Assembly (NCBI GenBank): GCA_950295325.1
Contig: OX485808.1
Span: 29,966,527 to 30,030,526 of the forward strand
DNA length: 64,000 bases
Direction of reading: 5' to 3'
Origin: Polytrichum commune
Taxonomy: Eukaryota > Streptophyta > Polytrichopsida > Polytrichales > Polytrichaceae
Part shown: piece after piece, positions 20,344 through 33,700 of the stretch
Layout: every line of letters begins with the position of its first letter
Position numbering within the stretch: the first letter of the stretch is position 1
Made by a program: the position numbers and the translations under genes
Notes under the pieces: generated by a model
What the model saw: the letters and a program-made list of their open reading frames with translations, nothing else
Databases searched by the model: none
Told to the model about the DNA's origin: nothing

Positions 20344-22224
20344 TGTGAGACCAAATCCACCACCCTTAAGCGTCCTAGTCCGGGTGATGACTTTGAGAAT
20401 CACATTTATCTATCACAACATGGAACCATATGCAAGGTGATTTTCATGTTTAAATGAACATGCATTGTCTCACTCATTGTACTTTATTAATGTTGGCCTC
20501 TTGGCTTGTGCTAGAGTTGGCTTTCTCAAGAGTCCAACCCGCGGCTTTAGCCGCACATGCCCTCAATGATTTTCCCCTTGCATACTTTGACCCAACCTCC
20601 TTTGTCTTCCCCTCGCGGAAGTCCTCCACCTTCTCCATTACTTGTGCACTTGATTTATTTAATAGAGAGGATACAAGCGTTAAAAAACGCTATTTCCCAT
20701 AATCAATCCTAAGTGCAATTACTTATGAAACCCACACGTGCCTCCACCTAACCTAATGTGGCCAACTACTTATCTATAAACTAATATAGTCTAATATAGT
20801 CTATAAACTAATGTAATAATATAAACTAATCAGTCTCAGCCGCAGCTAACCAGCTACCCAAAATACAGTCCCGGCCACAGCCATCCAGCTGCCTCCAATG
20901 CAGTCGCAACCACAGCTAACCAGCTGCCTCCGATGCAGTCGCAGCCGCAGTTAACCAGTTGCCTCTTGATACAGTCTCCGCCACAGCTAACCAGCTGCCT
21001 CCGATGCAGTCGCAGCCGCAGTTAACCAGTTGCCTCTTGATACAGTCTCCGCCACAGCTAACCAGCTGCCTCCGATGCAGTCGCAGCCGCAGTTAACCAG
21101 TTGCCTCTTGATACAGTCCTGGCCACAGCTAACCAGCTGCCTCCAATGCAATTACAACCACAGCTAACCAGCTGCCTCCAATGCAGTCGCAACCACAGCT
21201 AACCAGCTGCCTCCGATGCAGTCGCAGCCGCAGTTAACCAGTTGCCTCTTGATACAGTCCCGGCCACAGCTAACCAGCTGCCTCCAATGCAATCACAACC
21301 ACAGCTAACCAGCTGCCTCTTGATACAGTCCCGGCCACAGCTAACCAGCTGCCTCCAATGCAATCACAACCACAGCTAACCAGCTGCCTCCAATGCAGTC
21401 GCAACCACAGCTAACCAGCTGCCTCCGATGCAGTCGCAGCCGCAGTTAACCAGTTGCCTCTTGATACAGTCCCGGCCACAGCTAACCAGCTGCCTCCGAT
21501 GCAGTCGCAGCCGCAGATAACCAGTTGCCTCTTGATACAGTCCCCCCTAGCCGCTAATCGAGCATTTCCCTAAGTCTTTGTTTTCGATCCTTTACTAATG
21601 AATTAATCTAACCCACTAATTCCACTAAATAACTACCTAATCCCCACATGTTGTCTCAAGCTCTAAGAGCTCACTCCACTTGAGAGGAATTGAGAGAGAG
21701 AACTTAACTAATTAAATTCACTAAAAACTAATGTCCTACACGCGTAGCTCAAGCTTTTAAGAGCTTGCTCCCTTGAGAGCGCTTGATGAAGAGAGAGAGA
21801 AATGAGAGAAAAAACACCTTAAGTAGCAAAGAGGGAGAGAGGGAGAGAGGGGGAAAGAGGTGAGGATAGGGTGAGAGGATTGGCACCTCCAATCACAATC
21901 CTTTAACCCTCTCCTCCAAAGTAGGGACTAATCCCCATCCACCAAGCTTCCTTCTTCCCAAACTACCAAGGTGGATCCAAAAGTGGGCATTTAACTCGCG
22001 GAGCTCACCTTGCTTCACCTCACCCCCCACTCACCTAATCAAGGCATCCTCTTATTGAAGTTAAACCTTGAAATTACTACACAACACATTCCAATGCCTA
22101 AACTTAAATCCATACCACACTTCACTCTTTTTATGTTTTGTGAATAATCATAGCACATCAAAGTCACACTAAAATTGGTTTCGAAGACTTAATCACCACA
22201 TGTGGGCACCATTTTGGGCTCACA
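20344..22224 (+). repeat. Solo LTR with perfect target duplication
   Basis: The 1,881-bp LTR starts TGTGAGACCAAATCCACC and ends ATTTTGGGCTCACA, homologous edge to edge with the young element's LTRs. It is flanked by a perfect 5-bp duplication AAGGC (20,339-20,343 and 22,225-22,229). No internal region is left, so it arose by recombination between the two LTRs of a former element. Shared interior words include CACCCTTAAGCGTCC and AGAGAGGAT.CAAG.GTTAAAAAA. Confidence 0.9.
20829..21545. repeat. Minisatellite inside the solo LTR, ~30-bp unit
   Basis: About 23 units of the type CACAGCTAACCAGCTGCCTC plus GATGCAGTCGC, arranged in a ~60-bp higher-order pattern alternating with CAGTTAACCAGTTGCCTCTT units. 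This is direct tandem repetition without unique spacers. Confidence 0.9.
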
Positions 22225-22229
22225 AAGGC

Positions 22230-22840
22230 CAACAATGACATAACTACCATATGGCCAACAAATTTATGATGATGCACAACAGCATAGAGAACCGTGTGTC
22301 TCCCTTTCATTCATGAGATGTGCAAGGAGGGTCAAATTACTTAGGCCATCGCCACCGTTCCCCCCAACGGCCACGCCAACGGCAGGTGGCCGGGGCGGGT
22401 CCCGGTACAGCCGCCACCGCCCCCCCGGCAACCCTAAACCCACTGCCAGTCACGCCATCCCAACTGCCTTGGACGGCAGCTTGGTGTGCAATCTTTCCAC
22501 CTTCCAAAACTTGATTTTTTCATCTGACACTGTTGGAGGTTTTGTCAATGGCTGGTCGGAGGGAACGAGGTGGTGGAATGGGATCACCGGAAGGGGGGCC
22601 AGCAAAAGGTCCAATAAAAATGTATATTAAATATAAAAAAAAATATTAAAGTAAAAGAGCATAAAGTAAAAACATCATATATACAAATGTTAAGTATAAC
22701 GTAACTCATAGTTATTTAATTTAATATTTTAAATGATTTCAATTACTAAATAATTGAACGCTATCATGGTAGTTTTTAAATAACCTCAAATTTAGCTTAA
22801 ATTAAGAGAATAATAGAACGGCCAAACACCTATAGGTATG
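22230..22840. other. No gene recognised; GC-rich patch
   Basis: The stretch 22,330-22,470 is strikingly C+G-rich against AT-rich flanks. The 105-codon plus-strand frame across it (22,313-22,630) has biased composition and no motif I know, so I do not call it a gene. Confidence 0.35.
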
Positions 22841-24082
22841 TGTTGGTTTTTGTCATTGTCAAGATAAGAATGCTTTGCGTGCAATTTTATATAAAATAAA
22901 GTTATATTTTATAAGATTATATAATGATGTGACTAATGTAACCAATACCCTACCGAGGTATTAGTCACAGTAGTCACAACATTATAAAATCTTGCACAAC
23001 TCACACACCGTGAGGCTTAACTTTGTTACAATTTTTGGTATAGTTGCCACATTAGAGAAGGTTCAATTGTGCACATTTTTACGGTCATTTGATATTGTGA
23101 CATATTGTAATGAATTTTTTATTTTTTATTTGCTTTAAATTCAATTAGAAATTGAGAAATCGTTAAAATGGTCTAGTACATGTTGGAGTGTGTTGGTTTT
23201 GGTCATGGTTATGATAGGAATTTCTTCACATGCAAATTCATATACAATAAAATGAAATTATAGACGATTGTATAAGGATGTGACTAATGTGACTAATACC
23301 TTGGCAAGGTATTAGTCACATTAGTCACAACATTATAAAATCTTGCACAACTCTCATACCTCAAGGCCTAAGTTTGTGATATTTTTTTGAATAGTTGCTA
23401 CATCAAGGAAGTTTGGATTCTAGAAGTTTTTATGGTCATTTGATATTGTGACATATTGTTTTGATTTTTTTGATTTTTATTCGCTTTAAATTCAATTTCA
23501 AATCGAGAAATCGTTAAAATGGCCTAGTACATGTTGGAGTGTGTTGGTTTTGGTCATGGTAATGATAGGAATGTTTCACATGCAAATTCATATACAATAC
23601 AATAAGATTAGAGATGATTGTATAATGATGTGAGTCATGTGACTAATGTGACTAATACCCTGCCGAGGTATTAGTCACATTAGTCACAACATTATAAAAT
23701 CTTGCACAACTCTCATACCTCGAGGCCTAAGTTTGTGATAATTTTTTGTATAGTTGCTACATCAAGGAAGTTTGGATTTTGGAAGTTTTTATGGTCATTT
23801 GATATTGTGACATATTGTTTTGATTTTTTTGATTTTTATTCGCTTTAAATTCAATTTCAAATCGAGAAATTGTTAAAATGGTCTAGTACATGTTGGAGTG
23901 TGTTGGTTTTGGTCATGGTAATGATAGGAATGTTTCACATGCAAATTCATATACAATAAAATGAAATTATAGACGATTGTATAATGATGTGACTAATGTG
24001 ACTAATACCCTGCCAAGATATTAGTCACATTAGTCACAACATTATAAAATGTTGCACGACTCTCATATCTCGAGGCCTAAAA
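22841..24082. repeat. Satellite-like tandem array, 350-359-bp unit
   Basis: The phrase TGTTGGTTTTGGTCATGG recurs at 22,841, 23,191, 23,542 and 23,901, giving periods of 350, 351 and 359 bp and about 3.5 units. Each unit contains a dyad: GTGACTAATGTGACTAATAC, a 7-10-nt loop, then its near-perfect complement GTATTAGTCACATTAGTCAC, followed by AACATTATAAAATCTTGCAC. The first unit is the most diverged. Confidence 0.9.
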
Positions 24083-25469
24083 ATATGCTAAAGATGTTTT
24101 GAAATTTATGGCTAGCCAAGGTTCCTAGATTTTTGACAGTCAGGTTTTGTTAGGAATGGGAAAAATCCATGACAAACTCATGGGAATTGGTGTTGGACAT
24201 TTAACATCACTAAAACAATGTAACATTAGAAGGGGCGGAGAGGAAGGTGTAGGGAAGGGGGTGGAGGATGGTGGAAAGAACAAGGAATGGGTGGCGATGC
24301 CCTTACCATTAAGAACCGAAAACCATATAACTGAACCCTGTTGTCCTAAAGAGTTACTCAAGTACACGAGCACTGCCACGGCTAGCACTGCAGCTTGAAA
24401 TACTAATGCACCCGCCTGCCCACAACAACATAACCAAATCCTTAACCCGTGAAAATAAGGTGATTCGCATTAAAGATCTGGTCTGACAACCCTGAGATAA
24501 ATTTTCAAGATAGACGAGAAGATTCATGAAGAATGCAAGTTGTTTCATATTTTTTTGCCCTATGCAAAAAATGCTACAATTTTTCAAAGTGGAAAGTTGT
24601 CCAAACCCCTACTTGTTCACTAGATTCTCCCTACACCAAACACGGTAATCCGCATTTCCATACGGAACATCGCCTAAATCGGTTACCTCATGAGTACATT
24701 AACACTTGACTCTCATTGGCTACACTGATTGTACACGCATTGAAGTTGCTGCCAAGCCATGATCGGTTTTAGAAATGGCACTTCACCATTATGATGGCGG
24801 TCTAGTGCACGGCTAGAGGGTGGTTAACGGGTTATGGTATTTCTACCTTACACTAGAAATCCTATCACTTACTAATGTTATGATCCAAAGTACACAACCT
24901 CCCTAATAATCCAAAAATTGATAATCCATCTAAGAAAGCATTGGAGACTGTTGCACATTACTACCTTCAAGACCCCAAGTTTGCTGATGATGGGAGCTGA
25001 CGGGAAAAGTTGCAGAGAATGGCATCAAAGCACACATTTCTTGGAAGAGTCCCAACAGTGAAGGATTCATCCTTGGTCATTTACAAATTTATTTAAAAGA
25101 AATGACGCCTTGCACTGTGACAAGCTAAACTGCTTAATCAAAGGAACATGAACTAAGAAAATGTCATAAGTCAGAAGGATAGTTTTGGCATCGGCCACAA
25201 TACACATTTCCAGTACTATGGGCCACTCTACACTGTGACCAAGGGCTGTGACCATGAAATTGTGAGGCCCTTTAGAACTCATCCAAAGGCCATTGTGAAC
25301 CCTTTGAGTGGTCCACCACTCTGCGGGATCACTTTTAGTTAGAATGTTAGCATTAAAAGTTAGAATTGATAGGGAATTTAGGGAAAATTAGTTCATTTAG
25401 CATTTAGCCTAGAAGAAGGAAGGTCAAAATGAAACTAAGTAGTGCTAGAAGATAGCAAAGTAGAAAAAA
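24083..25469. other. No gene recognised
   Basis: Only short chance frames are present, with no conserved motif. Sequence composition is ordinary. Confidence 0.4.
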
Positions 25470-25600
25470 TGTGCTAGCTAGTAAAAACAACTAGCTAAGC
25501 AAATATTAGTAGATGCTAGCTATTAAGCAAATGTTAGTAGATGCTAGCTAAGCAAATATCAGTAGATGCTAGCTATTAAGCAAATGTTAGTAGATGCTAC
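25470..25600. repeat. Short tandem repeat at the insertion site
   Basis: About four units of AGTAGATGCTAGCTATTAAG plus CAAATGTT. The array resumes at 36,802 on the far side of the young gypsy element, so the element inserted within it. Confidence 0.85.
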
Positions 25601-26339
25601 TGTGAGGCCAAACCCCCCATCCTTAAGCGTCCGTAGTCCAAGTAGTGGGTTTGGGCTCACATTCCTCCGCGGTATTGGATTTGGACTTGGATGAGTCCAT
25701 AGTGCAAGGTTCACCCTTCAAGTGGTCTTGGATTTAACTGGAATTTCACTTTTAACAACTCAATGTACGATTTCAATACGTATGTGGAGAATGCACAAGT
25801 TAACTATGTTATTTTAACCTCCTTATGCTCGGGTGCTATTTTGTCTTTGTTTGCTTCTAACGTCCATCCGGCCGCTTTAGCTACCCAAGCCCTTAAGGAT
25901 ATCCCTCTCCTAAATGGAGTCCGTGCCGTTGACTCTATACTACCACTTGAACTATCACTTGTGTATTCCGTATCGCTACTATAAGAGGTCTCACTTGGTG
26001 TCTCCATACCGTACATAAGCCTTTAAGTATTAAGAAATACTTATGTGACTTATGTCAATCTCTCCCTCGCACCTTTGGTCTTTGCTTCCTTTGTCTTGCC
26101 ATCGCGAGAGTGCTTCACATTCTCCATTAATTTGTGCACGTGGTTTATTTTTAAAGAGAGGATGCAAGTGTTAAAAAAACACTATTCTCTATAGTCAATC
26201 TCAAATACATTTACTTGTGAAAGCCACACATAACACTAACTAGCATAATGTAACTAACTACTTGTCTATGAGCTAATTAGGTAGGCTATCTACTAAGCTC
26301 CTTCATGAACCCATCTCTTTACTTTCTAATTACATAAAC

Positions 26340-26500
26340 CTAGCTCCTTCATAAACCCAGCTCCTTCATAAACCCAGCTCCTTCATGAACCCAGCTCCTT
26401 AGCTTCTAACTAAACAAACCCAGGTCCTTCATAAACCCAGCTCTTTACTTTCTAACTAAACAAACCCAGCTCCTTCATAAACCCAGCTCCTTCATGAACC
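26340..26500. repeat. LTR-internal minisatellite, ~17-bp unit
   Basis: Tandem CAGCTCCTTCATAAACC/CAGCTCCTTCATGAACC units are interspersed with TCTAACTAAACAAACC. The copy in the right LTR is at 35,423-35,583. Confidence 0.85.
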
Positions 26501-27010
26501 CACAACTTTGTAGTTGTAATCCCCAACTACCTCACTAATTATTCAAGCCCTTAACTAATCTTCCTACCTAATTTCCCTAATTCTACTAACAACCCCTTTC
26601 TAATCACACAATTCTTCTCTAATCCTAAAATCCTAAAATCCTAGAGAGGAGAGGGGGAGAGAGAATTTCCTAACTTCACTAAGACTAACTAATCCACACA
26701 AGTATATTTTTGCACTCATCACAACATCAAGTGCTCAACTCTTAAACATGGAACTTGCAACCACGTGTATTCAAAACATGAACTTTAAGTACCACAAATT
26801 GGAATCATGAATTAACTTTAAAATCCTTCACGTCAACACTAATTCTACCAAGAGGTCAAGCCCTCTTCAAGGCTAACAAGCCTTGGCTCTCAAACTAAAA
26901 ACTAAGCACACACATGTGCTCCAATATGGCTTCCCACACCCACACTTATAACTCGTGGGGTGCCTTGGAGCACAAAGGAAAGAGAGAGTGAGTGAGGGAA
27001 GAATGAGGGA

Positions 27011-27018
27011 TTATATAG
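27011..27018 (-). promoter_or_regulatory. TATA-like box in left LTR
   Basis: On the minus strand CTATATAATCCC is followed by a CT-rich leader (CTCACTCACTCTCTCTTTCC). On the plus strand the same site reads TTATATAG after a GA-rich stretch. The site could serve either direction. The CT-rich leader slightly favours gag-pol sense. Confidence 0.4.
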
Positions 27019-27722
27019 TAAGCTTGAGGGGGTGAGCACCCTCAAGGCTCACGATAAGCCCTTGAGATTTCCTCCTACTTAGTAGGCGCCAATCCTATCT
27101 TCTAAGCCTTCCTCCCTCAAATGATCAACAAGGATCCTAATTCGAACATTTAACTAGCCTTGGCTTTCTACCTACCACACTTTACCAAACTTGGGATGCT
27201 TCAACCCAAACTTAGCCTCCTTCGCTTTCCGCCGCCATAACTTTCTCCCCTTACTTTCCCAAATCGTCGCTCACCACTTAATTCAAACCACGATGCTTAG
27301 CTCGTGATTTGATTGGTGCTTTGAGAATTTGCTTATCCTCCACCTTGCATTCTTCCTTGGGCCTTCCCCATTAAGTGGCCATGATGAGGTGGTCCACTTG
27401 TGCGCTCCATGTGATCCTCCATTCATCCCAATTCGAATGCACTTGCCTCTTGAGTCACTTTGGTTGTCTCCATCCATTTGTACTAGCCTACTCACTAACT
27501 ACTCAATCCAAGTTCTCCTTACCTATCCTCATTCACTCAAATCCTTCTGAAGGTAAAAACACAATAACAACTCACATCCTAGCCTCTTACAACATGGTAC
27601 TTCTAAGACTAACATTTCACTCTTTTTATATTTTTGTGAAGTAACATGCTACTTCAAAGTGCATCAACTAACGTTTCAAGGGTCTAAGACTAAATGTGGG
27701 CACCCTTTTGGGCTCACATAAT

Positions 27723-27738
27723 TGGCGACCATCGGGGG
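27723..27738 (+). other. Primer-binding-site-like sequence
   Basis: TGGCGACCATCGGGGG lies 4 nt after the left LTR end, the canonical spacing. Its complement, CCCCCGATGGTCGCCA, has the form of a mature tRNA 3' end. The inferred acceptor 5' strand GACCATC with a G discriminator suggests tRNA-Arg. It points rightward, opposite to gag-pol. Confidence 0.7.
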
Positions 27739-27779
27739 ATGAATCCAAACATCTCTTGCTCCAAGGGTAAGTTGCCTAG

Positions 27780-30700
27780 TCAAGCTCGGTACTCCTTACA
27801 TCTACTTCCCGATGTACGGGTAGGAAAGAGCTCACCATTCAACGTTTCCAATTGAATTGAATTATTAGGAAAGACCTCATAGACAAGGTAAGGTCCTAAC
27901 CATACCGCATTGAATTTCGCCGGAAATTCAAGCTTTCGTGCGTCTTGAATCATGACCATCATTCCCGGTGTTAGGGCCCTTCTCTTATGTCGTTTGTCGA
28001 AAGTAATCTTTCTCCTTCTTTGGGTTGCCTCAATATGTTGAGCCGCCATTCTCCTCCCTTCGTCAAGTGCTTCCAAATCGGTTGGTCGATTTCGTAAGGA
28101 TTGACTTTCGGTAAGTCTCGTACTCACGGCCACCCTAAGTGACTCGACTTCATATTCGATTGGTAGTGTCGCTTCAAGACCATAGACTAAGGAAAATGGT
28201 GTAGCACGCGTAGTTACCTTATAGGTTGTACGGTATGCCCAAAGTGCCGCCGTTAGTTTCGTATCCCAATCCCGCTTCGAGTCTATAACCGTCTTGCGTA
28301 GTATACTCACCAAAATTCCGTTAACCCTTTCCGTTTGTCCATTGGTTTGTGGGTGGTAGGGAGTAGTCTTCCGGTGATCAATTTTAAATTTCTCTGTCAT
28401 CTCTCGAATCAAGTCATTCAAAAAGTGAGTACCCCTATCGCTTACTAGGATCTTCGGCACCCCGAACCGCGAAATTATGTTTTCGTACATAAATGTTGCC
28501 GCGTGTTCCGCCGTGTCGGTCTTCACCGCTTTGGCTTCCGCCCACTTGGTGAGGTACTCGGTTGCCACCACAATATATTTCATTCCTTTTGAAGATTGGG
28601 GATGGACCTCACCCACATAGTCGATGCCCCATTTTTCGAAAGGAATTAAGGGTAATGATACATGTAAAGGCATCTCCATTCTAAGGTCGTTTCGGGCATA
28701 CCGTTGGCAAGCGTCGCATTTCCTTACATAGTCATGGGCGTCCTTAAATAGTGTAGGCCAAAAGTAGCCCGCTCTAAGTATTTTTTGCCCGGTGAGTTGA
28801 CCCGAGAAGTGACCGCCGCAAGCGCTATCGTGGCAAGCGATTAAAATCGCTTCAACCTCCGTTTTTGACACGCATCGTCGTAAAATACCATCGGACCCCC
28901 TTCTAAACAACCTATGGCCCACTACAACAAATTGCCTACTATTTACCCTCACCTTCCTTCTCTCTTCTTTTGTCCACTCTTTGGGCAACTTGTGGGTTGT
29001 TAGAAATTCCACTATGCCCGCATACCACTCCGGTGTAGAAGTGACCACAAAGAGGCTATCATCTACTAACATATCATTTACCGGATTTTTTCCTATCTCC
29101 TCCGACAACCTAGACAAGTGGTCCGCTTGTAAATGCATACGACCCGGTTTATATTCCACCGTGTAGTCGAATTCTTCTAATAACAAAACCCACCTAGCTA
29201 ACCTACCACTTAACTCCGCCTTATTAATTAGATACTTGATAGCCATGTGGTCAACAAAAAATACAACCGGGTTGCACATGAGGTAATGCCTAAACTTTTT
29301 AACGGAAAACACCATGGCTAGGCACTCCCTCTCCGTTGTAGAGTAGTTTCTTTCGGCGGGGGTCAATTGCTTACTCGCATAAGCTATAGGTTGATCCTTC
29401 TCTTTTTCTCCCGTTGCTTGACAAAGCGCACTCCCTATTGCCACATTACTAGCATCACAATAGACGTGAAAAGGTTTACCCCAATTGGGTGGTATCAACA
29501 CCGGATAGGTGCTCAACCTATCCCGCAATTCCTCAAAGGCTTTTTGACAAGCATCCGTCCACTCGAATTTGACATCCTTTTTGAGCAAATGGGTAATGGG
29601 CACCGCTATCTTTGAAAAATTAGGAATAAGTTCCCGGTACCATCCCACATGTCCTAACAACTTAGAGATCCCCTTGGAATTGGTTGGAGTTGCCAAGTCG
29701 CTTATGGCCGCAATCTTATCCGGATCGGGTTCTCTACCTTTCTCACTAACAACATAACCCAACAACACTCCCTTATTCACTCCCAAAAATGTCTTATCCG
29801 GGTTCAATGCTAACCTCATCTTCCTACACCTAACCAATGCCTCCCTAACACAATGTAGGTGATCATCCACATTACTTTGTGTGCTAAAATCGTCCACAAA
29901 GACGGTCATGGATTTGAACAACAAGTCGGTGAAGATATACATTACTAATCGTTGGAAAGTAGCCGGGGCATTACATAACCCAAATGGCATCACTACCCAC
30001 ACAAAAGTACCCCAAGGTGTAGTAAAAGCCGTTTTATGGATATCTTGGAGGGCTATGGAAATTTGATTATAACCCGCATACCCATCCATAAAGGTATATC
30101 GCGAATGACCTCCAACCTCCTCAAGCAACAAGGTGATAAAAGGTAAGGGGAAGTGATCCTTTTGTGTGCACGAATTCAATTTCCTATAGTCGACACAAAC
30201 CCTTAATTTCCCATTTTTTTTCTTTACTAAGACCATAGGAGAAACCCAATCCGTGATTTCCACCGGCTTGATAAACCCGGCCTTCAATAACCTTTCCAAT
30301 TCCGCTTTCACCAACAATTGCAATTGAGGATTCATCCTCCTCTCCTTTTGTCTAATTGGCCTCGCCCCCGGAATTAAAGGAATCCGGTGCTCTACCATTT
30401 CCCTAGGAATTCCCTTAAGCTCATCGTAGGACCATGCAAAAGTATCACTAAACTCATCCACCAAATTGCTATACTCCCTAACCTCTTTCTCCCCCAATTT
30501 GGAGCCCATCTTCATTTGTCGGGTTTTTCCATTCTTTAATTTCACATCCACGTACCGCCAATCCGCTTCCGACACATGTGCTTGTTCCTCTTTGTTCCGA
30601 TACCAATCGGAAGGCACATTGGGGTAATCTTTCACATCTTGACCTACAACTATCCCCGTAGACGTGGTCTTGAAATGTAAAGGCTCCTCCAATTTCAATG

Positions 30701-33700
30701 ACTCAATAATCACATCCTCCTCTTGAGTCCCATCTACATGAATTAAACTAACCTCACCCTCTTCCACGTCATCTACCCAAGGTGTTAACCCACCGCTAAC
30801 CCACTCTTCCTCGGTGAGCACCTCACATGGCTCCAACAATGAGCCCTCTCCTAAACTAACACTAGGAAATTCACTCCCTAAGCCTACTTGGTGAAATGTA
30901 ACCATTACATCAACCTCGGACTCGGGGTACTCCCTTAGCCATTGGGCATAATCCCCATTATCCCCATAATTGTAAAAATTAGGACCTAGACTTCCCGAGC
31001 CCGAATCTATAACAACCCTTTGACCTTCGGGATGGACGACTCCCACCAATGCCTTGCCAATCTCATTCTCGTTTAAGTCATCAATTTCCTTCTCCAATGG
31101 CAAATACATCTCCTTCTCCATCCATCCTTCTAATGAACCAATGGACACTATGACCCTATTACCCTCCGGACCATAAGTGATGGATGGTTTAGGTCCACCC
31201 CAATTGACCATAGCATTCGCCATCCGCAACCAAGGCCTACCTAGCAAAATGGGGAAGGTGTCCTTGTTGGAGTGCATTTTAATGACATGGAAGGTGACCA
31301 AGTACTCCTCACCTCCCGTAGTCATTCTACAATCCTTGATCATCCCCAAAGGCGTAGTCGAACTTTGATTTGCCATATTTATGACCAAAGGTGAAGGCCC
31401 CGTGAGTCCAAGTCCCAATTTTTTCATAGTATCCTCCGGTAGTATATTTAGACTACTCCCTCCGTCGACTAGCACATTAGGAACCACCTTATCTACTATA
31501 ACAACTTCTATTTCTATAGCTTTCACGTCTCTTCCACCTTGTGATTGGATCCTAGCGGCTATTTTAGCTTTCACCTTCCTCATCCTCTTGTGTACCGGCA
31601 TTCCCTCCTTTAATGTTTTCCTTGCCGTGGGTGAAATTTCCAATAGTTGGCCGAAAGTAATATCCGCCTTGAGTGTACTAAGGTCCGCCCACAAGTTGTA
31701 CCCGGTAGATCTTTCCACCTTAGAATTACCCACTACGTCGAATTCGTCTACGGGAACCCCCGGTCCTTCCCATTCACCCACATCGCTATTATCCAAGTCA
31801 TGTACCGCATTAGTCCTCTCCCTATCTTGTAAAATTATATTTTCCCTCTCCACATCCTTAGTAGCTCTTCTAGCTACCCTATCCAACTCGGAGAGATTAA
31901 TCTCTTCATCCGAAGAGTAATTTCCTTGCTCTCCTATTCCTACCTCCAACGGGGCATCCCCTCTCCTAGCCCTAGTAGTTACCGCTAGTGCAGGTGCTTC
32001 TTCAACCACACCCTTACCCTTCACTAACTCATATGTAATAGCATTGGTGTGAGGAGGCCATTGACTTTGCTCCTCTCCAATTCTCGTTGGGAGAGGAAGC
32101 ATGTCCTCACATGTGGCCTCCAACACTCCATCCATGAACCTAACATCTTGGGAGTTAGATGGTCCCGGATCCGTTGGAGGCGCTTGTCTCCCGTTACTAC
32201 CATTAGGTGGAACTCCTTGTCTATTTTGTATTGGAATGTAACCGGTTGTAGTTTGCAAGCCCGCCGGTGGATGAAAAGTTTGCCTAGCATTACTATGGTC
32301 ATAGTATAAGTTAGGTGGCCTAAGTTCATTGGCCGGTACTCCTTGTGGCCTAGCACCTCGCATATTATCCCTTGCTTGTTGTTGCGGATTAGCCACCGGG
32401 TAAGGGACATTAATTATTTTGTCCGGTTGGCGACACGTATCCGAGGGATGACTTCCTCCACAATTGCTACAATTAAACTCTTGACCTTCGGACCAACATT
32501 GTCCTTGAGCGTGCCACCTTCCACAAAAGGGATGAAATTCCTTCTTCTCTAAATTTTGGCCACCTTGCCCTCTAGGTTGTGGTCCTCTATTGCTTCCATT
32601 TCCATAGTGAGGTGGCGCTTGACCTCGTTGATTTTGTTGAGGTGGGTTACCGTTTCCTCTTTGGTCACGGTTTTGTCCACTTCTACAAAATTGACGCGTG
32701 TGGCCCGGTTGGCCACATTGGACACACCATAATCCGGAAGAATGCCTACCCGACTCAACCGGGGGTGGAGGCCCCGGTTGTTGACTCCGGATCATTAATG
32801 ACATTTGATCCGTGAGGCTTTGCATTTGTTTTATCATAGCCTCTTGGAATCCTAGTTGGCTAGCACCTAGTCTTCTCTCAACCTCCTCCAAGTGTGGATC
32901 CGTTCTAGGGGCCGGTAGTGCCAAAAGAGGTGCCGGTTCCCTAACCGCTAAAGGTCGGGGACCGGTGTCCACAATGGCATATGGAATTTGGTTCTCATAC
33001 TTAGCGGGTTCTACCGCTACCACCCTAGGGCGTATGGGGATGAATTGTGGGATCAATTCATCCTCCCTTCTCCATAGCCTTTCGTGATCTTTATCCAAGT
33101 TTTCAATATCTCTAGCCGCACGCTTGGCATCCGCCAAGGTCAAGGGATTCCTTTCTAGAACACCCCTAATAGTTCCGGACTTAAAAAACCCTTGAATGAA
33201 AAATTGCTTTAGCGTGTCGTCGTTGAGCATGGTACCCACAAATCTAGTGCACACTAAATCAAACCTCCTAATGTAAGCCGAAATTTCTTCCTCCCTTCCT
33301 TGCTTCAATGACGACAATGCCCTTAATGCGGTACTTTGACCCACTTCCGGCCTAAATTCGTTAAGAAACTCCCTTTGTAATTGTTCCCATCCCCTAAAAT
33401 GTCCCTCGGCATGATCCCGATACCATTCATAGGCTTCCCCCTCTAGAGTGGTAGGAAACCACACTAACCAATAACCCGGGTCGGTTATGAGGAAGCTAGC
33501 CAACCGTTCGATATACCGTTCCATGTGCCGAGAGGGGTCCTCATCCTTGGTCCCATAAAATTTAGGGAGATGAGATGGCATATCCATCGCCGCTAAATTT
33601 TGTGGAACCACAATTGGTAGGCCTCTTGGCCTAACCAATGGGTCTATTGGAGGTATAGGAGGTATGGGCGGAATTGGGGGTATGGGTGGTGGATCCATCC

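Larger units (their letters stand above)
25601..27718 (-). repeat. Left LTR of the young gypsy element
   Basis: It starts TGTGAGGCCAAACCCCCC and ends CACCCTTTTGGGCTCACA, 2,118 bp. It is the 3' LTR if gag-pol sense is used and the 5' LTR if the adjacent primer-binding site is used. The internal minisatellite at 26,340-26,500 consists of CAGCTCCTTCATAAACC units. A 73-codon frame inside (25,763-25,984) recurs in the right LTR only because the LTRs are copies. Confidence 0.95.

Noticed and set aside
20829-21545. CRISPR-like appearance of regularly spaced repeats
   Set aside because: Units are directly tandem with no unique spacers, and the context is a plant LTR.
22313-22630. 105-codon GC-rich plus-strand frame
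   Set aside because: Pro/Arg-biased composition with no motif; an adjacent frame is also open, as expected from high GC.
25763-25984. 73-codon frame, identical at 34,846-35,067
   Set aside because: Its conservation only reflects the near-identity of the two LTRs; there is no motif and it is short.
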